Notes: generated by a model not told the origin, from the sequence alone. Shown: positions 7,272-16,229, counted from the first letter of the stretch. The stretch: DNA of 21,088 nt from Bacillota bacterium (GCA_023457875.1 JAEXBC010000200.1:1-21088); one strand, 5' to 3'. Numbers and translations are program-made.

Positions 7272-8561
7272 TTAAAGATTATTTTTAAGATAATTCTTGT
7301 CTACCAAATGAATTTGAGATTCAAATCTAGAATAATAACGCATAAGTTTCATTAACTGCATGTATCTACTAACACCTATTATTTTTAAAACAATTCGTGA
7401 TAACATGTTCAGGTAATAAAGCTGTTTTCCATATGTACTACTTACATCTTCTTGTTTCATTTTTGGGATGGAAGTAGAATTCTCACTCGGAATCAATCTA
7501 CTAGAAGAGAGTACTTTAAAGTAGTTCGAATTAGCATCAAATGGATTATTCACGTCATGGCCCTTTTCCACTAAAGAACGATATATTCTTCTATGATATG
7601 GCTGAATGTTTATTCCATTAGAGAATACTGAATAAGAATAATTCAATTTTATGTAAGTCAGAAATAGTTCTTTATTCTTAATTAGGAAGTCCTTATAATA
7701 ATTCAATATACTGTGAATATCATCATAATCCGCAATCAATTTTATGTTTTTTTGTTCGACCAAATTACCAATTAAAGATTTGTAGTTATATCCAGAATAG
7801 TGGACAAACAAAAGTATATTCTCAACAGAATCACCAGAAATACGATTCTTTACATAAAATGTGTTATCTTTCTCTATAACACGTCTCTCATAAAAATTCC
7901 ATGGCGCAAGATTACATCCTAAGTGTCGATCAATTTTCACTTTTGTATCAAAAAAACATGGTAAAAAATCCATCCATCTTTGATCATAAAAATAACTTTT
8001 ATTAACGTCAACGAAACACTTATTTTCCAATCTATTTTGCCACCATTTTAACATTAATCTCGAATTATCATCATTGTGAACACCAATAAAACCAAGATTA
8101 TACAAGCCAGAAAAGAGAAGCCCTTCTTCAGTTATCTGGCCTGAAAATTTTTCTTCGATAGAAGTAACATGAGGCGTTATTAACATCGAGTGGTTACCCA
8201 ATTCATTCCAAATATGATCGAGTTTATTAAATACTAGAATGTCGGGATCCATATATAAAACATTGTCACATTTTTTGTTATTGAATACCCATTCTAAACA
8301 ATATGGTTTAATTGATGTACACAATTCTGTCAAATCATATTGAAAGGACATTTTATCCCATGTCTCGGCAGGTATATTCAAGACATCTTTTGAAATATAA
8401 ACATTAGACGGGATATTATATTCTTTTTTCTCATCATCTAAAAATTCATCAGCCACAAATATATAAAAATCAACATCAGGATTTGATGCTTTTATCGATT
8501 CACCTAATATGCTTGATAGGCCGATATAATTTTTGGCACAAATTGTAATTATTGCATTCAT
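7272..8561 (-). CDS. GT-A glycosyltransferase (GT8-like) with an unassigned C-terminal region
   Basis: A 429-residue protein. The N-terminal part reads as a GT-A fold: a start MNAIITICAKNYIGLSSIL, and a metal-binding D-x-D motif in LYMDPDILVF (D105, D107), followed by LGFIGVHND and the acceptor-side HLGCNLAPWNF. Such features occur in GT8-like transferases of capsule clusters. After about residue 265 (VHYSGYNYKSL) comes roughly 165 residues of Lys/Asn/Ser-rich sequence, including YSYSVFSNGINIQPYH, with no domain I recognise; it may bind the acceptor or the membrane. It starts 2 bases after the acetyltransferase stop, so the two are probably made together. Donor and linkage are unknown. Confidence 0.75.
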   Translation of the reverse strand: MNAIITICAKNYIGLSSILGESIKASNPDVDFYIFVADEFLDDEKKEYNIPSNVYISKDVLNIPAETWDKMSFQYDLTELCTSIKPYCLEWVFNNKKCDNVLYMDPDILVFNKLDHIWNELGNHSMLITPHVTSIEEKFSGQITEEGLLFSGLYNLGFIGVHNDDNSRLMLKWWQNRLENKCFVDVNKSYFYDQRWMDFLPCFFDTKVKIDRHLGCNLAPWNFYERRVIEKDNTFYVKNRISGDSVENILLFVHYSGYNYKSLIGNLVEQKNIKLIADYDDIHSILNYYKDFLIKNKELFLTYIKLNYSYSVFSNGINIQPYHRRIYRSLVEKGHDVNNPFDANSNYFKVLSSSRLIPSENSTSIPKMKQEDVSSTYGKQLYYLNMLSRIVLKIIGVSRYMQLMKLMRYYSRFESQIHLVDKNYLKNNL

Positions 8562-8563
8562 AT

Positions 8564-9190
8564 TTATTCTGTATTTTTATTGACAATAACATTAGGATTA
8601 CCATATACAACACTATTATTTGGGACATCCTTTGTAACAACACAATTAGCAGCAATAACAGCTCCATCTCCAATTTGTACTCCTGGAAGGATTGTTGCCT
8701 TATCACCTATCCATACATTACTCCCAATAACTACAGGACCTTTAGATAATAATTCTCTTTCAATTGGTGGATAATTAAGAGATCCTAAAGAGGTGTCTCC
8801 ATGTGAATTATCAATGATTGTAACCCATTTGCCAGTTAACACTCCATCACCTATAGTAATCTTATTTATGCATGATATATGATTAAATGCACCAATAGCA
8901 CAATCTTTTCCTATAATAATTTGTGGATTATATTTTTGATTTCCATAAGAATCCCACGCTGTTAAGTATGTATCGTGAAGAATACAGGTTCCTTCTCCGA
9001 TCGAAATATGCTTCTCCCCTAACAAAAAACCCATCCTCTCGAAACGAACGGTATGATGACATTCTTTAAAAGCAGGTATCATCCAAAGAGATCTTACCCT
9101 AGATAAGAGAAACAATACCCTTCTATGAATTTTATATGGATAAACGTATTTTTGTAATAAAACAAAAAAAGACAGAAGCAATTTAATCAT
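8564..9190 (-). CDS. left-handed beta-helix acyltransferase (WbbJ/CysE-like)
   Basis: A 208-residue hexapeptide-repeat acyltransferase. Repeats run from about residue 60 to 190 (ISIGEG, IIIGKDCAIG, ITIGDGV, VVIGSNVWIG, VQIGDGAVIA), and the expected catalytic His is H130 in DNSHGDT. The tail GNPNVIV is the usual end of the helix domain. Enzymes of this group transfer acetyl from acetyl-CoA to a sugar hydroxyl, so O-acetylation of one residue of the capsule repeat is the likely role. An N-terminal region of about 50 residues is basic and hydrophobic and might associate with the membrane. It overlaps the upstream glycosyltransferase gene by 8 bases and abuts the next by 2, hinting that it acts on the sugar these add. 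Confidence 0.85.
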   Translation of the reverse strand: MIKLLLSFFVLLQKYVYPYKIHRRVLFLLSRVRSLWMIPAFKECHHTVRFERMGFLLGEKHISIGEGTCILHDTYLTAWDSYGNQKYNPQIIIGKDCAIGAFNHISCINKITIGDGVLTGKWVTIIDNSHGDTSLGSLNYPPIERELLSKGPVVIGSNVWIGDKATILPGVQIGDGAVIAANCVVTKDVPNNSVVYGNPNVIVNKNTE

Positions 9191-10484
9191 TTTTTCTATA
9201 TTTATTATATATGTTTATTATATGATCTGCCTGTGCAGCATATGAACAACATTGCAATGCGTTATTCCTACAATTATTTGACATTTTTTCATATACGTCT
9301 CGATCTAAATGCATCATATCATACATTGCTTTTGCCAAACCATTCGTATCTTTTAATGGTACGCAAAAACCTGTCCCTCTATCCTTTATCAGTTCTTTTA
9401 CAGATCCCATGTCGAAACCGACAACAGGCGTTCCACAGCATAAACTCTGGCCAACCATCATCGGACCAGCATCATTCACAGAAGGACATACAAAGAACGA
9501 AGCTATAGAGAAAATTTCCGGGAGCTTATCCATTGGAACATATCCCAAATTATAAGAATCAAAAGGAATCTTTTCCTTTATCTTTTCATATTCTTTTCCT
9601 GCCATCAAAACTAAAATTTCATTCACAGAGTCAACCATCTTTTTTAAGAGAGCAAATGACTCCAAAAGATAATCTACGCCTTTTTTCTTATCCGCTAGAT
9701 TTTGACTTGCAAAGAAAATAATATGCTTCTTTGATTCTGGAATATGATAGGTATTTCTATATAATGAAGGATCAAGAGGCTTAAAAACATCAGTATTAAT
9801 AATTGCACTTCCTATTCCAAGTTCACATGTTACATTTTTTAACAGATATGATCTTTTATAAAAGTCCATCATATAGAGGTTTCCATAAACAATTGGCTGC
9901 ACTTTGTCGTATACTTCCTTTCTATATCTAACGTTCCATGCTGTATAATCGTTTGTATCATTAGACTCAAAAGCTGGGCAACATCCACAACCAGTCATAT
10001 AATTATCACAACCATTAGTAAAATGACATCCTCCGCTCATATGAGAATAATCTACTCCTAAAAATTGAATCTGACAATGTAGCTTATCATAAATTTTATC
10101 AATTGTTTTAAAGCTTATCATGCCTTGCCAAAATACGACTAAGACAAGATCGTAAGTTTTTTTAATATTCTTTAAAACCATTGATACAGGAACAGGAGGA
10201 GCATTTTCCTTGTCATAACTAAAAAAATAGCCTTCTTTCAATGGTTTACGTCTGCACAGAAACTTTAAAAATTTCCTTGCTATCCCATAAAAGAACAACC
10301 CAATGCCTTCCTTCTTTAAGACATATTTAATATCCTCTCTATTCGGCTCGGGATATTTTAGAAGTAAATCTGCATCACACCCCTTTTCTTTTAAAGCGGA
10401 ATAATATTGATCTGCTATTAATGCTGGTCCTTGTTTTAATGAACAGCTACTTAATATTAGAATCCTAGGAGTTTTACTTTGCAT
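9183..10484 (-). CDS. GT4-type glycosyltransferase with a Cys-cluster insert
   Basis: A GT-B transferase of 433 residues from the ATG at 10484; the frame also allows a TTG four codons upstream (10496), but the ATG is the more credible start. The N-terminal domain carries a Cys-rich stretch, GGCHFTNGCDNY then TGCGCCP (about 151-170), with C-x5-C-x6-C-x2-C spacing (C153, C159, C166, C169); similar motifs occur in a subgroup of Bacteroidetes GT4 enzymes and might bind metal. The C-terminal domain has FASQNLADKKKGVDYLL and SVNDAGPMMVGQSLCCGTPVVGFDMGS, in which the usual E-x7-E acids are replaced by N/D and Q. It overlaps the wecE stop by 11 bases, so it may well use the Fuc4N-type sugar, which is inference. 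Confidence 0.85.
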   Translation of the reverse strand: MQSKTPRILILSSCSLKQGPALIADQYYSALKEKGCDADLLLKYPEPNREDIKYVLKKEGIGLFFYGIARKFLKFLCRRKPLKEGYFFSYDKENAPPVPVSMVLKNIKKTYDLVLVVFWQGMISFKTIDKIYDKLHCQIQFLGVDYSHMSGGCHFTNGCDNYMTGCGCCPAFESNDTNDYTAWNVRYRKEVYDKVQPIVYGNLYMMDFYKRSYLLKNVTCELGIGSAIINTDVFKPLDPSLYRNTYHIPESKKHIIFFASQNLADKKKGVDYLLESFALLKKMVDSVNEILVLMAGKEYEKIKEKIPFDSYNLGYVPMDKLPEIFSIASFFVCPSVNDAGPMMVGQSLCCGTPVVGFDMGSVKELIKDRGTGFCVPLKDTNGLAKAMYDMMHLDRDVYEKMSNNCRNNALQCCSYAAQADHIINIYNKYRKND

Positions 10485-11607
10485 AAAATTCTTCAATCGC
10501 GGTAATAATGTAGTTTACCTCGTCATTGCTTAATTCAAAAAACATTGGCAATCTTACCAAGCAATCAGCAAAATGATCACAATTAAGAAGTTCTGGTCTT
10601 TCTGAATAATGCTCAGTGTAAAAATCGCTTTTATGTAAAGATAGGTAATGGAATGGTGCAGTGATACCTTTCTCTTTGAGATGAGCAATTAGATTTGTTC
10701 TTTCGTCAATGTTTCGGCAAACCAAATAAAACATATGTGCATTATTTGTCGCGTAAGTAGGAATATCAGGCATATTAAAGCAACCTTCTAATGCCAATTT
10801 ATTAAGACCATCAAAATATTGATTCCATATTTCTTTTCTGCGATTCTGAATTGAAGTTAGTTCCTCTAGCTGTGCCAAAAGGAATGCAGCATTGATTTCC
10901 GCTGGTAGAAAAGAAGAGCCTGTATCAACCCAGCCGTATTTATTAACCATTCCACGGAAGAATTCTGCACGATTAGTTCCCTTTTCCCATATGATCTCAG
11001 CTCTACGAACAAACTGCTCATTATTTACTACAAGAAGGCCACCTTCTCCTCCAGCTGTAATATTCTTTGTTTCATGGAAGCTAACGCAACCAAAGTCACC
11101 TATACCTCCTAGAGGGCGGCCTTTGTAAAACGAATCAAGTCCTTGAGCATTATCTTCAACAACGAGGATACCATACTTATGAGCTATTTCCATAATAAGA
11201 TCCATATCACAAGCGACACCAGCATAATGAACAAGTACAATAACTTTCGTCTTCTCTGTGATCAAATCCTCTAACTCATCAGGATCAATATTTGGATTAT
11301 TAGAATAACTATCAGCAAAGATTATGTGGGCACCTTCGCGAACAAAAGCCAACGCTGATGATACAAACGTATATGAAGGTACGATTACCTCATCACCAGG
11401 CTTGATGTCACAAAGAATAGCAGCCATCTCAAGAGCATCAGATCCTGATGTTGTTAATATAGCTTTTTTGAAACCATAGCGATTCTCAAAGAATTGCTGA
11501 CATTTCTTTGTAAAAACTCCATTACCTGACAGTTTTCCGGTATGAACTGCCTGATACATATAATGAGCTTCCTTACCGGTAAGGAATGGCTTGTTAAATG
11601 GAATCAT
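10474..11607 (-). CDS. wecE: dTDP-4-amino-4,6-dideoxygalactose transaminase (WecE/RffA)
   Basis: A 377-residue PLP-dependent aminotransferase of the DegT/DnrJ/EryC1 family. It resembles E. coli WecE along its whole length: MIPFN start, CDIKPGDEVIVPSYTFVS (66-83), HYAGVACDMD (127-136), SFHETKNITAGGEGG (176-190, Schiff-base lysine K181), EKGTNRAEFFRG and NAHMFYL. D152 in VVEDNAQG would contact the PLP ring. WecE converts dTDP-4-keto-6-deoxy-D-glucose, the RmlB product, to dTDP-Fuc4N using glutamate, and rmlA and rmlB are in the same operon, so substrate supply fits. It follows the PglD-like gene by 9 bases. Base composition is less AT-rich than the flanking glycosyltransferase genes. The 4-amino stereochemistry is inferred from similarity. 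Confidence 0.9.
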   Translation of the reverse strand: MIPFNKPFLTGKEAHYMYQAVHTGKLSGNGVFTKKCQQFFENRYGFKKAILTTSGSDALEMAAILCDIKPGDEVIVPSYTFVSSALAFVREGAHIIFADSYSNNPNIDPDELEDLITEKTKVIVLVHYAGVACDMDLIMEIAHKYGILVVEDNAQGLDSFYKGRPLGGIGDFGCVSFHETKNITAGGEGGLLVVNNEQFVRRAEIIWEKGTNRAEFFRGMVNKYGWVDTGSSFLPAEINAAFLLAQLEELTSIQNRRKEIWNQYFDGLNKLALEGCFNMPDIPTYATNNAHMFYLVCRNIDERTNLIAHLKEKGITAPFHYLSLHKSDFYTEHYSERPELLNCDHFADCLVRLPMFFELSNDEVNYIITAIEEFYAK

Positions 11608-11616
11608 ATTCGATAT

Positions 11617-12267
11617 TTATTTATAATTTACTATTTCTTTTTTAAATTTTGCAGGTACTCCTGCATATAATCCTTTTTTATTACAATCACTAATTACAAC
11701 GGCCCCACCCGCAATTGTTATGTCATCAGCAATAACAACATCATCGATAATTGTTGCATTTATCCCTACAAAGCATCGAGAAGATATATTAACATTACCA
11801 GCAATTGCACTACGTGGTGATAAATATGAATGAGATCCAATAATTGAGTTATGAGATATACAAACTCCTAAATTGAGTAATACATTACAACCAATAGATA
11901 CATTTTCATCAATAATGGACCCAGCATATAAAACACATCCTTCACCAACATATGCCGTTTTATCAATTATGCACGAAGGATCTATTAGAGTTGCAAAAGG
12001 AATATTATAGATAATTTTATAATTTTCATAAATATATTCCCTGAATGCAAAATGCTTATAACCAATACCACATACAAGATGACTAAAAGTACCTTTTTTA
12101 AAACTATCAATAATATCATTGATTCCCCCCAAAATCTGATAGCCATGGATAAAAGTACCAGGTGACATAGAATCATCAAAATAACCCACTATTTTATATC
12201 CGATCTTTTCTGCCAAATGAGCTATCTGAACACCTAACGATCCTGCGCCAATTATTGCTAAATTCAT
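11617..12267 (-). CDS. PglD/NeuD-like sugar N-acyltransferase
   Basis: A 216-residue protein with the two-part build of PglD/NeuD enzymes. An N-terminal Rossmann-like nucleotide-sugar pocket starts with IIGAGSLG (5-12) and includes YFDDS (29-33). A left-handed beta-helix follows from about residue 97 to 205 (CIIDKTAYVGEG, SIIDENVSIG, ISHNSIIG, ATIIDDVVIA) with a GVPAK ending. H139 in ISHNS matches the catalytic His. Such enzymes N-acetylate amino sugars on their nucleotide. Beside wecE, the natural substrate is dTDP-Fuc4N (or its aminoacylated form). Its ATG overlaps the ATP-grasp stop codon (ATGA, 12264-12267), indicating tight coupling between the two. O-acetylation cannot be ruled out. Confidence 0.85.
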   Translation of the reverse strand: MNLAIIGAGSLGVQIAHLAEKIGYKIVGYFDDSMSPGTFIHGYQILGGINDIIDSFKKGTFSHLVCGIGYKHFAFREYIYENYKIIYNIPFATLIDPSCIIDKTAYVGEGCVLYAGSIIDENVSIGCNVLLNLGVCISHNSIIGSHSYLSPRSAIAGNVNISSRCFVGINATIIDDVVIADDITIAGGAVVISDCNKKGLYAGVPAKFKKEIVNYK

Positions 12268-13397
12268 AATGTAAACTTACTATCTGATTGATACAAGAAA
12301 TATCCACTTCTATCTGAACTACATGTCACGTTCCGTAATTCCTTATCTGTTATCTTTGATTCAATAATCTCAGAATAATTATTAGCATTATTGATTATTG
12401 GTAAGATATGCTTTGTTTCCTCGCATAAAAAATAGACACCAGAATATTTATTAAAAATCTTCTTTGGTTCCTCAAATTCTCCAAGAGCTACTTCTATAAC
12501 ACCTCTTACAAAATCATAACCAGTTGAAAGACGAACAAGATCAGAACCAATAAAATCGCCTCCCATTCGTCCACCGATCTCCATAACAGCGATCCTCCCT
12601 TTATTAGTAATCTTATATTCTGCATGCGAAGCACCATCTGTTAAACCAAGTGAAGTAAGGGCCTTTTTAGTAATATCATAAATCTTATTAAAAATATCTT
12701 CTGGCAATGTCGATGGCTGATGATGTTCGAGCTCAACAAAATGAGGTGCCTCTGTCGTAACCTTGTCTGTAATCTGCAATGGATAATGCTTACCCTGATA
12801 CGAGATAAACTCTACACTTATTTCACGTCCTTCGATAAATTCCTCAACCATAGCTTCTCTCTTAAAGGATTTATCCAGAGCAACATTAATAGCGGAAAGC
12901 AAATCTTTTTTACAGGATATCTTAGAAACACCTAGCGACCCCGAACGATCAGAAGGCTTTACTATCAATGGATATGACATCATTTCCAAATCCTTCATGA
13001 ATTGGTTATCTTTAATAAGATCATCTGTTACCATATTATATAATGGACATGGAATACCTGCCTTCATAAATGCATTACGCATAAGAAACTTATTATTAGC
13101 ACGTACTGCTGATTCATAATCATTTCCTACAAGACCCATTTTGTTAGCAACATAAGCAACAGTAGGAGCTGCAACATCGCTGGCAATAGTACAAATTCCA
13201 TTAATTTTTTCTTCTTGACAGATTTGTAGAATAGCATCTTTCTCCACAATAGAAATAGGATAAAACTTATCACATATATCTGCACATATTGATCCTTCTT
13301 TCCATGCAAAGCAAATAGTATACAATCCCATTTCTTTTGCTTTTTTAACTAAAGGATTCTGAAGATATGAGGCACCAATTATTGCTATTTTTTTCAT
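12264..13397 (-). CDS. ATP-grasp ligase
   Basis: A 377-residue ATP-grasp protein. The N-terminal domain opens with IAIIGASYLQNPL and holds TIASDVAAPT (70-79). The ATP-binding part shows YPLIVKPSDRSGSLGVSKI (142-160, K147), MVEEFIEGREISVEF (183-197), and HAEYKIT then VMEIGGRMGGD (258-281) with metal-binding acids E260 and E273. The last 65 residues are a separate small lobe. ATP-grasp enzymes of this carboxylate-amine ligase type activate a carboxylate as acyl phosphate and join it to an amine. Its coupling to a PglD-like acyltransferase and to wecE suggests it attaches an amino acid or other acid to the 4-amino group of Fuc4N. That is inference; no substrate-specific motif is recognisable. 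Confidence 0.85.
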   Translation of the reverse strand: MKKIAIIGASYLQNPLVKKAKEMGLYTICFAWKEGSICADICDKFYPISIVEKDAILQICQEEKINGICTIASDVAAPTVAYVANKMGLVGNDYESAVRANNKFLMRNAFMKAGIPCPLYNMVTDDLIKDNQFMKDLEMMSYPLIVKPSDRSGSLGVSKISCKKDLLSAINVALDKSFKREAMVEEFIEGREISVEFISYQGKHYPLQITDKVTTEAPHFVELEHHQPSTLPEDIFNKIYDITKKALTSLGLTDGASHAEYKITNKGRIAVMEIGGRMGGDFIGSDLVRLSTGYDFVRGVIEVALGEFEEPKKIFNKYSGVYFLCEETKHILPIINNANNYSEIIESKITDKELRNVTCSSDRSGYFLYQSDSKFTL

Positions 13398-13434
13398 ATT
13401 TTTTTAATAATGTAATTTACGAAAGCTGGATATT

Positions 13435-14883
13435 TCAAAACAATCTAATATTTTTAATCCTTTCAGAAAAATGATTGTATATATTAATCCATATTGTTCG
13501 TTCTTCGAAGTGAAACAAAAAGGATAACAAAACGTAAAATAATAAGCCAGCTCCCCCGCCAACAAGTAATTGAATATACAAATTATCAAAAAATTGACTT
13601 ATAGTATAAGTAATTCCGCAGGTCACAATATTCAGTAAAAAAACTTTCGTTTGACTACAAACATGCTCATAAAAACACATATCTAAAGTTATTTTATCCA
13701 AGTATAAATTTATAAACAATTCTAACAAAGTACTTATAGTAATGCCCCAGCAAATGGCAATAAGTCCAAAAGGTAGAGTAATTACCAAAATCACAACAGA
13801 TAATATTCTTTTAACTATCTGTGCTTTCAAATTTAATCCAGATTTTCCTATTACATTTATTAAACTACCACTTTGTTCCAACCACGCATATACTGCAAAA
13901 TTTATACAGAAAATACGCATCATTGGTATAGAACCGTGCCACTTATCAGTCAATAATGAAGTAACAAGAGGGTTTGCTAATGCAATAATTATAGCTATAA
14001 ACGGCAATATAATATAATTGGTATAACTTAAATATCTATAATAGTTTTTCACTAACATATCCTTGTTATCTTGAATATCACACAATGCAGGATAAAAAAC
14101 TTTATATAAAACATTTTCAATGTTTACAGAAGTAATTTGAGACATTGCAAAAGCTCTATCATAATAGGCCAAATTTGAAGAAGAATATTTTTTACCAATA
14201 ACCAAACCATAAATATTTAAATAAATACCTGTTAGAAGATTACTTAACATTAATTTTGAACCAAATCCAAACAATTTTTTAAATGATTCTTTTGAAAAAG
14301 TCATTTTGGGAATCCATCTAACAAAATAAAAGTAAGAAAGGCTTGTGAAAAATTGCATAGTTATACTTTGAATTACAAGCGCCCAAACTTCAAGCCCATA
14401 ATATGCACAAGCAACACCTACGCAACCACTAATAGTTACAGACAATAAGCTAACTTTAGCTTGGGGTTTAAATTCTAGTTCTGCTTGCAATTTAACCCGT
14501 TGAATAATACTAACACTCTGAATAATTAAATTCAGGCTTATTACTCTTGTAAGAAGAACCAATTGCGGTTTATTATAAAAATCAGCAATGAAAGGAGCAC
14601 TAAGGAACAAGATAAAATAAAGTAAAATAGCAACAACTAAATTAAAAATAAAAGCTGTACTATAATCCTTTTCATTTCTATCTTTTTTTTGAATAAGTGC
14701 ATTGGCAAAACCACCATCTATAAAGACTTGAGAGAGGCTTAGAAAAACTTGAATCATCACGATTAATCCATAGGAAGATGGCGACACTATTCTAGCTATT
14801 AAAATACTAAGAATAAAACCAACTCCCTGACTAGAAAATCTATCTATTGAACTCCAAAACAGCCCATTCTTTACTTTACTCAT
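13435..14883 (-). CDS. wzx: Wzx-type polysaccharide flippase (MOP superfamily)
   Basis: A 482-residue membrane protein with 12-14 predicted hydrophobic segments. The start, GLFWSSIDRFSSQGVGFILSILIARIVSP (within 7-36), and the next SYGLIVMIQVFLSLSQVFIDGGF are typical of WzxC/RfbX-type lipopolysaccharide flippases. FGFGSKLMLSNLLTGIYLN in the middle matches the second half repeat of the family. It would move the undecaprenyl-linked repeat unit across the inner membrane for Wzy. The gap to the preceding flavoprotein gene is 50 bases, and to the next, the ATP-grasp gene, 37 bases. The DNA is strongly AT-rich like the rest of the variable core. Confidence 0.9.
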   Translation of the reverse strand: MSKVKNGLFWSSIDRFSSQGVGFILSILIARIVSPSSYGLIVMIQVFLSLSQVFIDGGFANALIQKKDRNEKDYSTAFIFNLVVAILLYFILFLSAPFIADFYNKPQLVLLTRVISLNLIIQSVSIIQRVKLQAELEFKPQAKVSLLSVTISGCVGVACAYYGLEVWALVIQSITMQFFTSLSYFYFVRWIPKMTFSKESFKKLFGFGSKLMLSNLLTGIYLNIYGLVIGKKYSSSNLAYYDRAFAMSQITSVNIENVLYKVFYPALCDIQDNKDMLVKNYYRYLSYTNYIILPFIAIIIALANPLVTSLLTDKWHGSIPMMRIFCINFAVYAWLEQSGSLINVIGKSGLNLKAQIVKRILSVVILVITLPFGLIAICWGITISTLLELFINLYLDKITLDMCFYEHVCSQTKVFLLNIVTCGITYTISQFFDNLYIQLLVGGGAGLLFYVLLSFLFHFEERTIWINIYNHFSERIKNIRLF

Positions 14884-14933
14884 ATTTATAGAGAAGCTAA
14901 TCTATTGTTTGGGAAAGACTACAAGTCTGAATA

Positions 14934-16220
14934 TTATTTAATTTTATTACACAAATCCATTGATGCGCCAATTGCGACATCCATATTATAATACTCCCAA
15001 TCAGCAAAACGACCTGTAAAATAGAAATCAAATGGTACAAGGGTGGCTTTTAAATTCTTGATCATATCACGTGTATTGGCATCTTGAATAGGATATGTAT
15101 ACTGATTATACTTATGATCCAGATATTTAGGATTCAGGGGAATTCGTGATAAATTATCAAGTATATCTTCCTTACTAATATCGTCAGTGAATTCTATCGT
15201 AGCAGTTATTCTTCCTTCAGGAGTACTTTCTGAACTATTATTTGATGAAGAAAAATTACCTGTACAAATAATACGATGGCTCTCGTGATTACGTGATGGC
15301 TGATAAATCCAAGAATATGGATTCTTATCAATTTCACAGAATACAGCAGTAGTTCCGTGATATTCAAGAGCATCAATATCCTTCTTATATGATGAGATAT
15401 TAACTCCTTCAATTATGTTAGTCATATCTTTGATATTACCACAGAATATAACTTTATCAAAGATTTCTTCGTACACATCCCATTTATCACCAACACGTTG
15501 AATGCTCTTTACATCAGAATTGTAACGGATATCAAGACCTTCAGCTAATTTATCAGCAATATACTGTGATCCATTGTTCTTTTCATACCAGAAAGTAGAA
15601 TGTACAAAAGCTTTCTCTTCCACTTTATTTGCATTATTATCGCGCATTTCCTGAGTTGTAGGCATTGGAAGTTTCCCTTCCATCCATGACATTGGAACTG
15701 AAATAAGATCTCTTCTCCATACCTTTTCATTATAAGGCTGGAAATAAAGATTGTATAATGTCTTTCCGAAACGCCAACGTAGAAAATCACCAAAACTATC
15801 GTAATCAGTAAATTTTGCATCTAAACCTTTTACTTTGTCTATCTCTTCAAGATCCTCGTAAAAGGACTTCTGAATATCATCACTAAAGAGATACATATGA
15901 TTCTCAATTGGATAAGGAATATTATCGTGCTGCAATGACGTCTCATTCTTGTCCATGAATACACAAGAGTTACGATCTGTTTTATCAAATTCATCATCTC
16001 GATTAAACTTTGACCAGAACCAATCAAGTACATCTTGACGCTTTGAATTAAAAACATGCCCACCACAGGTATGGAATAAATTTCCGTTTATTCTTCTACA
16101 CTTTATAAGCCCACCAGGTTTATTTTCTTTTTCAAAAATAGTGACATCATATCTATCATTAAGAAAATAAGCAGCACTCAAACCAGATATGCCTGCCCCA
16201 ATTATAGCAATTTTTTTCAT
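14934..16220 (-). CDS. FAD-dependent, UDP-galactopyranose-mutase-like protein
   Basis: A 428-residue flavoprotein. The dinucleotide-binding motif IGAGISGLSAAYFL (7-20) ends with E30 for the adenosine ribose; GGHVF (53-57), IPYPIENHMYLF (101-112) and FQPYNEKVW (160-168) follow. The C-terminus has FTGRFADWEYYNMDVAIG (from about 400), the usual second FAD contact. The PYP-xN and PYN-KVW motifs are like those of the eukaryotic-type UDP-galactopyranose mutases rather than the short bacterial Glf (about 370 residues). A mutase would convert a pyranose to furanose nucleotide sugar, here UDP-Gal or perhaps a dTDP-6-deoxy sugar from the rml branch. It sits 9 bases after a glycosyltransferase gene, which might use its product. 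A different amine-oxidase-type reaction remains possible. Confidence 0.75.
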   Translation of the reverse strand: MKKIAIIGAGISGLSAAYFLNDRYDVTIFEKENKPGGLIKCRRINGNLFHTCGGHVFNSKRQDVLDWFWSKFNRDDEFDKTDRNSCVFMDKNETSLQHDNIPYPIENHMYLFSDDIQKSFYEDLEEIDKVKGLDAKFTDYDSFGDFLRWRFGKTLYNLYFQPYNEKVWRRDLISVPMSWMEGKLPMPTTQEMRDNNANKVEEKAFVHSTFWYEKNNGSQYIADKLAEGLDIRYNSDVKSIQRVGDKWDVYEEIFDKVIFCGNIKDMTNIIEGVNISSYKKDIDALEYHGTTAVFCEIDKNPYSWIYQPSRNHESHRIICTGNFSSSNNSSESTPEGRITATIEFTDDISKEDILDNLSRIPLNPKYLDHKYNQYTYPIQDANTRDMIKNLKATLVPFDFYFTGRFADWEYYNMDVAIGASMDLCNKIK

Positions 16221-16229
16221 ATTAAAAAA

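Noticed and set aside
12264..16220. Similar starts (KKIAIIGA) and repeated poly-T near the ATG of the ATP-grasp and mutase-like genes
   Set aside because: Both proteins start with a nucleotide-binding beta strand, so the shared bases follow from similar residues and AT-rich DNA; no repeat beyond that.
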